From NCBI RefSeq assembly GCF_900176255.2, contig NZ_FXEG02000002.1, positions 992,001 to 1,056,000 of the forward strand: DNA of 64,000 nt, written 5' to 3'. Positions 32,946-42,264 of the stretch are shown here, in pieces. Source of the stretch: Mycobacterium ahvazicum (lineage in GTDB: Bacteria; Actinomycetota; Actinomycetes; Mycobacteriales; Mycobacteriaceae). A program made the translations under genes and the position numbers. The notes under the pieces were generated by a model. It was given only the letters and a program-made list of their open reading frames with translations, did no database searches and was not told the origin of the DNA. The first letter of the stretch is position 1; the number at the start of each line of letters is the position of its first letter.

Positions 32946-34439
32946 TTGACGAATCGTGCCGGCAAATCCATCCGACAGGCCACCGGTCTCGGAATCGTCG
33001 CGCTGGCATTCGTTGCGGCGTGCTCGCATGGCGAGGCAGCACACCACCCGTTGAGTCGCGCAGGGCAGGCAACGCAGACACCAGAAGCGGCCCCCGCGGC
33101 TGATTTCTCAAATATCTCCGAGCTGATCAACGATTCGATCGCGGCAAACAGACTGCCCGGGGCGGTAGCGGTGATCGGGCACGACGGCAAGGTCGCCTTT
33201 CATCAGGCTTACGGCTCGCGCAAGCTTGCGGACGAACCCGGGCTGGACGGGTTGCCCGCACCCGCGGAGCCGATGACTGAGGACACGATCTTCGACTTGG
33301 CGTCGCTGACGAAGAGCCTGGCAACGGCGACTGCCGTCATGCAGCTTTACGAACAAGGCCAGATTGCGTTCGACGATCCGGTGCAGCATTACTTGCCTGA
33401 CTTCAATACCGCGAGCAATCCTCGGCGCGCTCAGGTGACCGTGCGCATGTTGCTCACACACACGTCGGGCCTACCGGGCGATGTCAATCTGGGAGATCCA
33501 TGGGGACTGGATGGAGCCGATAAAGCAGAGGGCATTCACCGCGCGCTTACCACACCGCTGGAGTCTGGCCCCGGCGACGGCTTTGCTTATTCAGACATCA
33601 ACTTCGTTCTGCTGGGGGCGCTGGTCGAGAAGGTCACAGGTGAAGACCTGGATGTCTACGTCCAGCGCCGTGTGTTCGCGCCGCTCGGCATGACAGATAC
33701 CCGCTACCTTCCGCCGGCGAAAGCATGCGGTCCGCACCAGACCATCGGATCGGCCGTCAGTTGGGCTCCGTCGCCTCACGGGTCGGCGCGGGACGCCTGC
33801 CCTGCCGGTACCTGGGACGTCGGTCTGCTGCCGCGCATCGCACCGACAGCCCGTGACGAAGAAGGGCGAGCCGATCCCGGCAGAAATCCCGATCTCGATC
33901 ACCTGCTTCGGGGCACCGTGCAGGACACAACAGCGCGGCGCATGGGTGGAGTGGCGGGGCATGCCGGTGTGTTCTCGACGGCACACGATGTGAGTGTCTT
34001 TGCGCAGGCCCTGCTCGATCGGCTCGCGGGCCGTCCGAGTGAATTTCCTTTGCTGCAAACGACTTTGGAGATGATGACAAGTCCGCAGCAGCCGGGGCGC
34101 AGCCCGCGACAACTCGAAGCTGCCAATGCCGCCGCCCGGGAAGCTGGACCGAATACGACGAATCCGCTTCTGGCTGACCACTATCCGGCGATCGCGGGTG
34201 AAAACCTGCGCGGTTTCGGCTGGGATATCGATACGACCGACTCCACGGCGCGCGGCGCGATCTTCCCGATCGGAAGCTTTGGTCATACCGGCTTTACCGG
34301 AACCTCGGTTTGGATGGACCCCGGCTCCGATACCTACATCGTTCTGCTGTCGAATTCGATCCATGTGCGAGGCAGTCCGCCCATGTCGAAGCTGCGGGGC
34401 GAGGTTGCGACGGCAGCGGCGCGCGCCCTACATCTTTGA
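32946..34439 (+). CDS. serine beta-lactamase/esterase-family lipoprotein
   Basis: 497 residues. Lipoprotein signal GIVALAFVAAC with the lipid-modified Cys at residue 26. The class C beta-lactamase/EstB fold has the catalytic SxxK as SLTK at 120-123, the second motif YSDIN, and the HTG triad as GHTGFTG near the C-terminus. Members hydrolyse D-Ala peptides, esters or occasionally beta-lactams at the cell surface; the closest annotation is a family-C penicillin-binding or esterase protein. The start is TTG 32946; no ATG or GTG in frame gives a full signal peptide. Confidence 0.87.
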   Translation: MTNRAGKSIRQATGLGIVALAFVAACSHGEAAHHPLSRAGQATQTPEAAPAADFSNISELINDSIAANRLPGAVAVIGHDGKVAFHQAYGSRKLADEPGLDGLPAPAEPMTEDTIFDLASLTKSLATATAVMQLYEQGQIAFDDPVQHYLPDFNTASNPRRAQVTVRMLLTHTSGLPGDVNLGDPWGLDGADKAEGIHRALTTPLESGPGDGFAYSDINFVLLGALVEKVTGEDLDVYVQRRVFAPLGMTDTRYLPPAKACGPHQTIGSAVSWAPSPHGSARDACPAGTWDVGLLPRIAPTARDEEGRADPGRNPDLDHLLRGTVQDTTARRMGGVAGHAGVFSTAHDVSVFAQALLDRLAGRPSEFPLLQTTLEMMTSPQQPGRSPRQLEAANAAAREAGPNTTNPLLADHYPAIAGENLRGFGWDIDTTDSTARGAIFPIGSFGHTGFTGTSVWMDPGSDTYIVLLSNSIHVRGSPPMSKLRGEVATAAARALHL

Positions 34440-34485
34440 GGGCGTTCGCAGCGGTTCGCCGTCACGCTATTGGCGTCAGATCGAC

Positions 34486-36033
34486 TCAGTCCAGTAGACC
34501 GCTGGTCAACATCGTCTGCAGCGCCTTTCGGTTGAGCTTGCCGCTGGGCAACGTGGGAATTTGGTCGCTGGTTGCGATGGCCCAGCGCGTCGGTACTTTG
34601 TAGCTGGACAACTGCTTTCGTGCGCGCTCGGCTAGGGATGCAACATCGATCGTCGCGTTCGCCGCTACGACGACTGCGCACACCTCTTCGCCGCGCTCGG
34701 GGTCGTCGACGCCGACGACGACGCATTGTGCGACGTCGTCGAAATCCTCGATGACCGCCTCGACCTCGAGCGGAGAGACGTTGGCGCCCGCCGATTTGAT
34801 CAGCTCACTGGTTCGTCCGACGTAGAACAAGCGCGGGTCGTTTTCTCGGCGATAGACGCGGTCCCCGGTGTGATACCAGCCGTCCGCGTCGAAGGTTTCC
34901 CATCTCTCGCGCTTGTTATAGCCGGCCATTGTGCCAATCCCACGGACCAGGAGTTCGCCGGTGGACCCTGGCGGGACGGGTGCACCCTGCTCGTCCACGA
35001 TGCTCATCTCGGTGCAGACGAAACCGCCGGCGGTCTCAGACATGGTGCGGTGTATGGGAAATCCGTCCGGTGCGTCGATCATCGCCAAGTCCAGCGGACC
35101 ATCCCGCAGCATCGGCGCGCTGCTCAGGTCGCGACTGGCGAAGGTCGGGTGCTCGCGCAAGCGCTGGGTGAACGCGGGCCATCCGACGATCCCGGTCGCG
35201 CGTTCGCGTTCCACCAGATCCAACGCCGTGCCAGCGTCGAGCCGCGCCATCACCAGAAGCGTCACCGGTTCGTGCAAAGCCCCCGTCGCAGCGAGCAAGC
35301 CGCCGATCCAGAAGAACGGCATCGCGCAGAGGATTTTGGTCGGGGACGCCGGCCCGGTGAGCGCTCGAATGGCGCTCGGCCACGTCGAGGTCTGCCGGAC
35401 CACGGTGCCGTGGGTGTGCAGAACACCCTTGGGATCCGCGGTGGACCCCGAGGTGTGCACCATGATGGCCAGATCGGCGGGTGACACTTCGGCCTCCGCT
35501 GCGGCCAACACCTCGTCTGTGACTCCCGAGGCGGTATTCCCATCCCAGCGGGTCGCCCATGCCCGTTCGGGCTCGCCGGTGATCACGATGCGACGCAGGT
35601 ACGGCGCCACCGGTAGGGCCAGACGTCCGGCCTGCTGATCGGACAGCTGAGGCAGCGCGGCTTCCAACTGTGCGGCGACATTGATGTCGAGGACCTGGCT
35701 GGGGGCGACCAATAGCCCAATATCAGCCAGCCGCAATACTTTTGCGATCTCCGCCGGGGTGTACATGGTGCTCATCGGGACGGCCACAGCGCCGATTCGT
35801 GAGACAGCAATCCACCAAATGATCCACTCCACGCCGTTGGGGAAGAACAGTCCCACCCGGCTGCCCTTGCCGACGCCTTCTTGTAGCAGCCGGCGCGCGA
35901 TATGCGCCGAGCGCTGTTCTGCCTGCTCGTATGTGAGTCGCTCCGTCGGTGTGACCACGTACGTCTCCCGGCCGAACAGGCGAACACTCTCCGCGAGGAG
36001 CGTGCGGATGGTGAGTGGTCGTGGTTGGGTCAC
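34486..36033 (-). CDS. acyl-CoA synthetase / acid-CoA ligase
   Basis: 515 residues, ANL adenylating enzyme. AMP-binding P-loop MVHTSGSTADPKGVLHTHG, the A5-type motif TMSETAGGF, A7/A8 DGWYHTGDRVYRRENDPRLFYVGRTSELIKSAGANVSP, and the catalytic lysine near the end in LPSGKLNRKAL are all present. It activates a carboxylic acid as acyl-AMP and then forms the CoA thioester, probably of a medium-chain or aromatic acid. GTG 36033 was selected; the frame is open to 36066. No adjacent pathway partner is obvious. Confidence 0.87.
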   Translation of the reverse strand: MTQPRPLTIRTLLAESVRLFGRETYVVTPTERLTYEQAEQRSAHIARRLLQEGVGKGSRVGLFFPNGVEWIIWWIAVSRIGAVAVPMSTMYTPAEIAKVLRLADIGLLVAPSQVLDINVAAQLEAALPQLSDQQAGRLALPVAPYLRRIVITGEPERAWATRWDGNTASGVTDEVLAAAEAEVSPADLAIMVHTSGSTADPKGVLHTHGTVVRQTSTWPSAIRALTGPASPTKILCAMPFFWIGGLLAATGALHEPVTLLVMARLDAGTALDLVERERATGIVGWPAFTQRLREHPTFASRDLSSAPMLRDGPLDLAMIDAPDGFPIHRTMSETAGGFVCTEMSIVDEQGAPVPPGSTGELLVRGIGTMAGYNKRERWETFDADGWYHTGDRVYRRENDPRLFYVGRTSELIKSAGANVSPLEVEAVIEDFDDVAQCVVVGVDDPERGEEVCAVVVAANATIDVASLAERARKQLSSYKVPTRWAIATSDQIPTLPSGKLNRKALQTMLTSGLLD

Positions 36034-36151
36034 ACCGGGTCCTATCCAGCAGCGGGGGCAACCCAATTAAAGGCGATCGATCGCTGAGTCCAAAGACGGC
36101 TTCCAGGGGTTAGCTTCGCGGTGGCGACCCCCGGCAGCCCCTGAGCTTCGT

Positions 36152-36895
36152 ATGGTGTTCATCGTGGACACCGACATACCTGGCCGCTGCGACGGCGGCG
36201 GTGCGCCGGTCAACCGTCGTCGGCTGCTCAAGCTGGCCGGTGGGGCGGGAGCACTGGCGATCGTGAGCGGGTGCTCTCGATCGGTCGTTGAGCCCGTCGT
36301 CCCGCTTAGCGCGACTTCTGCCGTCATGTTGTGTCGCGATGCATGGGGTGCCCGGCCCGCCCTGGCCGGCGGCAGGCCTCACACCATCATGCGAATGACG
36401 CTTCACCACGAGGCTGTCGTCCTGGGAGACAACCGCAACGCCCCCGGACGTCTCCGTCAGGACCAGCGCTATCACCAAGACAAGGGATGGGTCGACATCG
36501 CTTATCACGTCGGGATCGACCGCGACGGCAACATCTACGAACTGCGGACGCCGCAGATCGCCGGGGACACCGCAACGGATTACGACACGACGGGTCACTT
36601 TCTGGTCCTCTGCGAGGGAGACTTCGACAAAGAAGCCGTCTCCGAAGCCCAACTCCACGGAGCCGCATTGGCTTTCGCGTGGGCCACGCAAACCTTTCAC
36701 ATCGCCAGCAACACTCTTGCCGGCCACCGCGACCTGGCCCAAACCTCATGCCCGGGTGCAAGCCTGTACGCCCATCTTTCGTCGGGGGACCTCAAGCACC
36801 GCATCGACGATCTCGTGGCAGCGGGACCCGTGAATCTCCAACGCATCTGTGGGCCGGACGCGGCGGCAACTGTTGCCGCGATCGAGGCGGGCTGA
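36152..36895 (+). CDS. N-acetylmuramoyl-L-alanine amidase (PGRP fold), Tat-type lipoprotein
   Basis: 247 residues. NRRRLLKLAGGAGALA is a twin-arginine-like signal and VSGC (Cys 41) a lipobox, so the protein is probably exported folded and lipid-anchored. The domain is amidase_2/PGRP: zinc ligands His in RMTLHHEAV and in GHRDLAQTSCPGASLY with the following Cys, and the central YHVGIDRDGNIYELR strand. It would cleave the bond between muramic acid and the stem peptide in cell-wall recycling. ATG 36152 is used; GTG 36164 is an alternative. Confidence 0.86.
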   Translation: MVFIVDTDIPGRCDGGGAPVNRRRLLKLAGGAGALAIVSGCSRSVVEPVVPLSATSAVMLCRDAWGARPALAGGRPHTIMRMTLHHEAVVLGDNRNAPGRLRQDQRYHQDKGWVDIAYHVGIDRDGNIYELRTPQIAGDTATDYDTTGHFLVLCEGDFDKEAVSEAQLHGAALAFAWATQTFHIASNTLAGHRDLAQTSCPGASLYAHLSSGDLKHRIDDLVAAGPVNLQRICGPDAAATVAAIEAG

Positions 36896-36984
36896 TCGCT
36901 TTCAGCGCGACGTACCAGGGATCGCTGCAGCGCTCAGCATTCCCGCCATCGGACGTCGAGGACGAAAGCACGCGAAAAAGGCCG

Positions 36985-36990
36985 TAGTCT
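36985..36990 (+). promoter_or_regulatory. leaderless -10 element TAGTCT
   Basis: TAGTCT is six bases before the GTG at 36997, in keeping with other leaderless starts of the window. Confidence 0.5.
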
Positions 36991-36996
36991 TCCCCC

Positions 36997-38415
36997 GTGA
37001 ATGCGATAGACCCGGACAAGCTCGACATTTGCCTGCAGGTGCTGGCCGATGTCGAGTCACTACCGCCCGAGCACCCCGATGCCGTTGCGGTGCGCCGGGC
37101 CACCGCGGGCATATTCAAGTCAGTCAGGAAGGCCCGCCGTGCCGCCAAGCGCGACGCAGTGGCAGCCGCCGACGATGCCGTGACCGCGGCTACCGCCACC
37201 GGCGCGCCCGGCCGCATCGACGACGAGACCCGGGGCCTGCCGCTCGTGTCGACCGCGGTGGGTGCCAGCGCCGGCACGTTGCTGCGGCCGCGCTCCTGCT
37301 ACGTGTGCAAGCACCGCTACACGGTGGTCGACGCCTTCTACCATCAGCTCTGCCCCGAGTGCGCCGCGCTCAACCGCTCCAAGCGCGATGCCCGCACCGA
37401 CCTCACCGGTAGGACGGCCCTGCTCACCGGCGGCCGCGCGAAGATCGGAATGTACATCGCGCTGCGACTGCTCCGCGACGGCGCCCACACGACCATCACC
37501 ACCCGTTTTCCCAACGACGCCGTGCGCCGGTTCGCGGGGATGCCCGACAGTGCCGACTGGCTGCACCGGCTGCGCATCGTGGGCATCGACCTGCGCGACC
37601 CAGCCCAGGTCGTCGCGCTCGCCGACACCGTGGCCGCGCAGGGCCCGCTGGACATCCTGATCAACAACGCGGCCCAGACGGTGCGCCGCGCTCCCGGCTC
37701 CTACGCGGCGCTCATCGCGGCAGAGCGTAGCCCGGCGCCCGAACTCGTCGACGTGATCACGTTCGACCGCGTCAGCGACGCCCATCCCGCCGCGCTTGCC
37801 GGAAGCCTCGCCGAGCACCAAACTCCGCATGCTGTAACCGAATTGGCCCTTACCGCCCGAAGCGCGTCGCCGGACCGCATCGTCGCCGGCACCGCCATCG
37901 ACGCCGGTGGCTTGTTGCCCGACACCGCGCCGATCAACAGTTGGACGCAACGCGTGCACGAGGTCGATGCGATGGAATTGCTCGAGGTTCAACTCTGCAA
38001 TCAGACCGCGCCGTTCATTCTGGTGAGCCGCCTGCGCCCGGCGATGGCCGCGTCACCCGCGCGCCGCAAGTACGTGGTGAATGTGTCTGCGATGGAGGGA
38101 CAGTTCAGCCGTGCCTACAAGGGCCCGGGGCATCCACACACCAACATGGCGAAGGCCGCACTCAACATGCTTACCCGCACCAGCGCCAAAGAGATGCTGG
38201 AGCAGGACCGCATTCTCATGACGGCCGTGGATACGGGCTGGATCACCGACGAGCGCCCGCACCCGACGAAGCTGCGGCTTGCCGACGAGGGTTTCCATGC
38301 CCCGCTCGACCTGGTCGACGGCGCCGCCCGCGTCTACGACCCGATCGTCCGCGGTGAGTCCGGCGAAGACCTGCACGGCTGCTTCCTCAAGGACTACTCG
38401 CCCAGCAATTGGTAG
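36997..38415 (+). CDS. zinc-ribbon plus short-chain dehydrogenase-like protein
   Basis: 472 residues. Residues 1-90 are a helical Ala/Arg-rich extension. CYVCKHRYTVVDAFYHQLCPEC (Cys 101, 104, 119, 122) is a zinc ribbon. An SDR Rossmann domain follows from about residue 138, with TGGRAKIG replacing the TGxxxGIG loop and LINNAAQT as the NNAG motif. The catalytic Ser is present (VNVSAME), but four residues before the Lys of HTNMAKAAL there is Thr, not Tyr. It is therefore an SDR with an altered active site. Function unknown. Leaderless GTG start. Confidence 0.78.
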   Translation: MNAIDPDKLDICLQVLADVESLPPEHPDAVAVRRATAGIFKSVRKARRAAKRDAVAAADDAVTAATATGAPGRIDDETRGLPLVSTAVGASAGTLLRPRSCYVCKHRYTVVDAFYHQLCPECAALNRSKRDARTDLTGRTALLTGGRAKIGMYIALRLLRDGAHTTITTRFPNDAVRRFAGMPDSADWLHRLRIVGIDLRDPAQVVALADTVAAQGPLDILINNAAQTVRRAPGSYAALIAAERSPAPELVDVITFDRVSDAHPAALAGSLAEHQTPHAVTELALTARSASPDRIVAGTAIDAGGLLPDTAPINSWTQRVHEVDAMELLEVQLCNQTAPFILVSRLRPAMAASPARRKYVVNVSAMEGQFSRAYKGPGHPHTNMAKAALNMLTRTSAKEMLEQDRILMTAVDTGWITDERPHPTKLRLADEGFHAPLDLVDGAARVYDPIVRGESGEDLHGCFLKDYSPSNW

Positions 38416-38528
38416 CTGCGGACACAGCGGCGCCGCTCAGCGCCACGGGCTTCGAACGTCCATGGTCACAAGTCGGTAACGCTGGCATGCCTGGGATCGA
38501 TGAACAATACGTGGCAACAGGCAACGCG

Positions 38529-38999
38529 ATGGGGAAAATCAAAACTGTCGCCGTGGTCTCGATCGGTGTTTTGCTCATCACGGCTCCCGGGACGGTTGCT
38601 GAGTTTGCGGCGCGCGCCGACGGTGCAGGGGCCGCGTTGTACGGCGGCGTCAACCGGGTGCGCGACGCATGCGGGGCAATCGGCGCCGACCCGCGGTTGA
38701 CAGAAGCGGCCCAGCGGCACGCGGACGACATGCTGCGCAACGGTGTGAACGGCCATATCGGTTCGGACGGTTCGTCACCGCAGGTGCGTATCACCGACGC
38801 GGGCTACCGGACCCCCTACAGCGGTGAGGTCGTCTTCTGGGGCACCGGATCCGCGGCGAATCCGAGTCAAGCTCTCGACTTGTGGATGCAAAGTCCTCCG
38901 CACCGCGCGATCATCCTGAACTGCGCATACACGGCAGCGGGCTTCGCCACCGCCTCCGACGGCAACAAGATGACCATCGTCGGCGACTTCGCCGCTTGA
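38529..38999 (+). CDS. secreted CAP/SCP-domain protein
   Basis: 156 residues. Signal peptide KIKTVAVVSIGVLLITAPGTVA, then a short CAP (cysteine-rich secretory, allergen V5, PR-1) domain: VNRVRDACGAIGADPRLTEAAQRHADDM carries the first His, GEVVFWG the conserved Glu region, and LDLWMQSPPHRAIILNCAYTAAGFA the second His and a Cys. Bacterial CAP proteins bind sterols or lipids or act in the cell wall; function here is unknown. The ATG at 38529 gives a clean signal; the longer frame from 38409 adds 40 residues with no export signal. Confidence 0.8.
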   Translation: MGKIKTVAVVSIGVLLITAPGTVAEFAARADGAGAALYGGVNRVRDACGAIGADPRLTEAAQRHADDMLRNGVNGHIGSDGSSPQVRITDAGYRTPYSGEVVFWGTGSAANPSQALDLWMQSPPHRAIILNCAYTAAGFATASDGNKMTIVGDFAA

Positions 39000-39074
39000 T
39001 ACCCTCGGTGGCCATACCAAAACGCCTGGTGGAGAATCAGATTCGAATTTCGGCGCAAATCTGAGCCCAGAACG

Positions 39075-39614
39075 TCAGTTACGCAACACTTTTCCAGTGG
39101 GCGCGGGGACCCAGCTTTGCAACGCCCGGCGGCCAATCAGCTGACAACCGTGTGTGTAGGCCAACTGCTTTGCAGCAGTAGTGAACTCCTGATTGCTCAC
39201 CACGATGCTGCGCGTGCACCCGTGATGGCGCGCACCCGCCACCACCTGCTGGACAGCGGCGACTCCAATCGTCTTACCGTGCCGCTTGCACTGGACCGCC
39301 GCATACTGGCCGTCCTTCTGCGCGATCAGGTCGACGCCGTAGTCACCCACGGCAGGGGTGAAGCTGACCTGCCAGCCCGCGCGCTGCATGCGTGCCGCGA
39401 CGTAATCTTCAAACTCCACGCCGTCCATCGCGTCGATTTCCCCGATGCCCGCATAGGTCCGTAATCGCCGCCGCGACCGACGGTAGGCCGGCTGAATCAA
39501 GCCGGCGAAAAGCAGTCCACAACAAGCTCCCACCACACCCAGCGCGACGCGGTGGGTGAAGAATCCAAACAGCAGCCCGAAGTAGAGCGGTAGAAAAGCG
39601 AAGGCCGTCCTCAT
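39075..39614 (-). CDS. membrane-anchored Mrr-like restriction endonuclease domain protein
   Basis: 179 residues. Two transmembrane helices (residues 3-20 and 24-41) are followed by a basic linker (RRSRRRLR) and an Mrr_cat nuclease domain: FEDYVAARM with the conserved Glu, the catalytic Asp in GDYGVDLIAQ (about 95), QCK as the Q-x-K motif (108-110), and the terminal TAAKQLAYTHGCQLI segment. The family cuts DNA, often when modified; membrane tethering is known for some. Target unknown. It stands alone with no methyltransferase nearby, consistent with a modification-dependent enzyme. Confidence 0.82.
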   Translation of the reverse strand: MRTAFAFLPLYFGLLFGFFTHRVALGVVGACCGLLFAGLIQPAYRRSRRRLRTYAGIGEIDAMDGVEFEDYVAARMQRAGWQVSFTPAVGDYGVDLIAQKDGQYAAVQCKRHGKTIGVAAVQQVVAGARHHGCTRSIVVSNQEFTTAAKQLAYTHGCQLIGRRALQSWVPAPTGKVLRN

Positions 39615-39715
39615 GCCGTCGAGACGTCTCGCAGGCCCCGCGTGCCGGTCGCGGAAGCGACGATCGTTGACGCCCTATTCATGAGCCGATGATAAAGATG
39701 AGCGACGACATACAA

Positions 39716-39730
39716 CGTCGTCCGACGACG
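39716..39730. promoter_or_regulatory. inverted repeat CGTCGTC-C-GACGACG upstream of pstS
   Basis: Perfect 7-base inverted repeat around one base, about 59 bases before the pstS start in the divergent region with the Mrr-like gene. It may be a repressor or two-component site; it does not look like a clear PHO box. Confidence 0.3.
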
Positions 39731-39788
39731 GGGATGTCGCGCGCTTGAAGTACGTGTCCCGCAACGGGCCGAAAATAAAGGGGAGGAC

Positions 39789-40910
39789 GTGAACTTTCGC
39801 TACCGCACGGCGTTGGTTTTGGTGTCGCTGGCGTTGGTCGCGGCCTGCGGGTCAAGCAAGACCGGCGGTTCTCCCGGGTCATCTACGGCGCCCGTGGTCA
39901 CCGCGCCCGCGACGTCAAAGGTGACATTGTGGGAAACCGGTTCCAAAGATCTCTACCCGCTGATCGATGCCTGGGCCGCGGCGTATCACGTGAAATATCC
40001 AAACGTCACGATCACAACGGACGGCACTGTGTCCGCGTTCGGGATCTCGCAAGCGGCCGCCGGAGCAGTCAATATCGGTGCCTCGGGCGCCTACCTGTCC
40101 GCTGCCGACGTCGCCGCGCACCCAGGGCTGATGAACATCGCGGTAGCCATTTCGGCGCTGCACATCAGCTACAACCTGCCCGGCATCACCGAGCACCTCA
40201 AGCTGGACGGCAAAGTCCTTGCGGCGATGTACCAGGGCACGGTCAAAACCTGGAACGACCCGCAGATCGCTGCGCTCAACCCGGGCGTGAATTTGCCCGC
40301 TACCGCGGTGATTCCGCTACATCGTTCCGACGGATCCGGCGACACATTCTTGTTCACCGAGTATTTGTCGAAGCAAGACCCCGACGGCTGGGGCAAGTCA
40401 CCCGGCGCCGGCACCACCGTCGATTTTCCCGCGGTCCCGGGTGCACGGGTTGAGGACGATGCCGAGGGCAAGGCGGGCATGCTGAACGACTGCGCCGCGA
40501 ACCCCGGCTGTGTCACGTACCACGGTAGCGGCTACCTCGACGTGGCCCACCAGAAGGGACTGGGTGAAGCCCAATTGGGTAACGCTGCAGGCAATTTCCT
40601 GCTCGCCGACCCCCAGAGCATTGGGGCCGCGGCGGCCAGCCTGGCCGCACAGACCCCGCCGAACCAGTCGATCTCGCTGGTCAACGCGCCCGCCGCGGAC
40701 GGATATCCGATCGTGAGCTATCTGTACGCCGTCGTCTACGGCAACCAGAAGGATCCCGCCACGGCGCAGACGCTGCAGGCGTTTCTGCACTGGGCGGTGA
40801 CCGACGGGAGCAGTGCCTCGTTCTTGGAATCCGTTCATGCCTACGTTTGGCCCCTGCCCGGCGGGGTTGCGAAGTTGTCGGACGCCCAGATTGCCAAGAT
40901 CGCCGGCTAG
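39789..40910 (+). CDS. pstS: phosphate ABC transporter substrate-binding lipoprotein PstS
   Basis: 373 residues. Lipoprotein signal TALVLVSLALVAACGSS (Cys near residue 21) and the periplasmic phosphate-binding fold: GSKDLYPLIDAW, ITTDGTVSAFGISQAAAGAVNIGASGAYLS, GTVKTWNDPQIAALNPG, and the phosphate loop LHRSDGSGDTFLFTEYLSK, a strong PstS signature. It captures inorganic phosphate for the PstCAB permease, which is not encoded nearby, so this is an orphan extra copy. The GTG start follows GGGAGGAC directly. Confidence 0.9.
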   Translation: MNFRYRTALVLVSLALVAACGSSKTGGSPGSSTAPVVTAPATSKVTLWETGSKDLYPLIDAWAAAYHVKYPNVTITTDGTVSAFGISQAAAGAVNIGASGAYLSAADVAAHPGLMNIAVAISALHISYNLPGITEHLKLDGKVLAAMYQGTVKTWNDPQIAALNPGVNLPATAVIPLHRSDGSGDTFLFTEYLSKQDPDGWGKSPGAGTTVDFPAVPGARVEDDAEGKAGMLNDCAANPGCVTYHGSGYLDVAHQKGLGEAQLGNAAGNFLLADPQSIGAAAASLAAQTPPNQSISLVNAPAADGYPIVSYLYAVVYGNQKDPATAQTLQAFLHWAVTDGSSASFLESVHAYVWPLPGGVAKLSDAQIAKIAG

Positions 40911-40945
40911 GCGTACGTGCGCCGAATGCCGAAACCCTAAGACAC

Positions 40946-41761
40946 CTACGCGGAGTCCTTGCCCAACCCACGTTCCATGAAGCGCCCCATGGCCATGACG
41001 GCGCGGCGGCGTGGCATCAACCGGGTGCTAAGCAAGGTGACGAAGCGGTTCGGGCGTCCGGGCATGACGAGATGCTTACGGCCAATGGCTTTTAGCGTTT
41101 CCGCCGCGGCGTCGCGCGGATCGGCGATCTGCCAGCGGGGATACTGCGACAACGCGTCGCCCTGCGTGTCCATCAGTCCGGCGGACATGACGAGTACGTC
41201 AACGCCGCTACCGCGGGTTTCGTACCACAGCACCTCACCGAACACGATCTGAAACGCCTTGTTGGCCGCGTACGCGCCGGTGTACGGCGCGGGAATCAGT
41301 CCCGCACCTGACGCAACGATCACGATGGCTCCTCGGCCCCGCCGCGTCATCAAATGCGCGAAGCGGTAGATGAGGTTGACGTACGCGCGCGCGTTGATGT
41401 CGATCATGGCGTTGTGGACGTCTAACGACATGTCCAGTATTTTCGGCGTGTCCTTCGGGGTGTACATGTGGTTGCAGATAAGGACGTCGACGGTGAGGTC
41501 GGCGAGCTGGTCGAGGATCTTCGGATAGACCAACAAGTCGCCGAGATCGGCCGCGATAGTGCGGACTTCGACGCCGTACTCCGTCCGAAGCGCCGTGGCT
41601 CGCGCTTCCAGCTCCTCTGCCAGGATGTCAACAAGCACGAGATTGAGACGGCGACTGGCGATTTCGCGCGCATAAGCAAACCCGAGTCCTCGTTCCCCGG
41701 CGCTGCCGGTGACCAGTGCCCAGGAACCCGCGTACCGATCAAGCGGATGGTGTTGACTCAC
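40946..41761 (-). CDS. short-chain dehydrogenase/reductase
   Basis: 271 residues. Cofactor loop VTGSAGERGLGFAYA is an extended TGxxxGxG, LICNHMY replaces the NNAG motif, the catalytic Ser is in IVASGAG and Tyr/Lys in YTGAYAANK. The C-terminal 50 residues are basic (RLMPRRRAVMAMGRFMERG), as in membrane-associated mycobacterial SDRs acting on lipids or steroids. The GTG at 41761 has GGAGG four bases upstream; the open frame beyond it has no signal. Convergent with pstS. Substrate unknown. Confidence 0.85.
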   Translation of the reverse strand: MSQHHPLDRYAGSWALVTGSAGERGLGFAYAREIASRRLNLVLVDILAEELEARATALRTEYGVEVRTIAADLGDLLVYPKILDQLADLTVDVLICNHMYTPKDTPKILDMSLDVHNAMIDINARAYVNLIYRFAHLMTRRGRGAIVIVASGAGLIPAPYTGAYAANKAFQIVFGEVLWYETRGSGVDVLVMSAGLMDTQGDALSQYPRWQIADPRDAAAETLKAIGRKHLVMPGRPNRFVTLLSTRLMPRRRAVMAMGRFMERGLGKDSA

Positions 41762-41952
41762 GAAACCTCCAAAAACGTGTTCCCGTCCAAGCGTGCGAAT
41801 CGTACGGCCCAGCTGCCGTGCAAGGTCGGCGACTTGTACAACCCGCCATTGAGGGCGTCGCGGTCGCCTCGGTAAGCGAGGGTGAGGGGCGTCGCCTCGC
41901 AAAACCAGCTAAGCTTCACGGCGCGGTGCCGGGGATCGAAGGGGGGGCCATC

Positions 41953-42261
41953 GTGGCTGATGAATTGGAATCCGATCTCGTCGCGCTGCACGTTGGTAGC
42001 AATCACGTGCTCAATGGGATCGGCGAGGCCGCTGTGGACTTCGTCGGCCATGAAGACGGGCTGGCCGACGCCGCGCCGGGTTGGGTGGGGTCCTCGCAGC
42101 TGGCGTTGGGTCAACTCGCGGCGCGGTGGGAGGCCCGGCACAGCCAACACAAGCTTCAGGTAGGCGGATTGGGGACGCACGTCGCGGAGGCGCTAGTCGT
42201 CTACTCCACGAACGAGGACCGTTCGACCGGCATGCTCAGGTCGGTGCAGGAACAGGGGTAG
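41953..42261 (+). CDS. EspC-like ESX-secreted WXG partner protein
   Basis: 102 residues, helical hairpin of the ESX secretion-associated (DUF2580/EspC) type. WVG at residues 44-46 is the WXG turn, and YSTNE at 84-88 fits the YxxxD/E type VII export signal placed after the second helix. It should form a heterodimer with the N-terminal domain of the toxin gene, which starts three bases after its stop, and carry it to an ESX system. GTG 41953 has a G-rich ribosome site (AGGGGGGG) just upstream; an earlier in-frame GTG at 41926 lacks one. Confidence 0.8.
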   Translation: MADELESDLVALHVGSNHVLNGIGEAAVDFVGHEDGLADAAPGWVGSSQLALGQLAARWEARHSQHKLQVGGLGTHVAEALVVYSTNEDRSTGMLRSVQEQG

Positions 42262-42264
42262 CGA

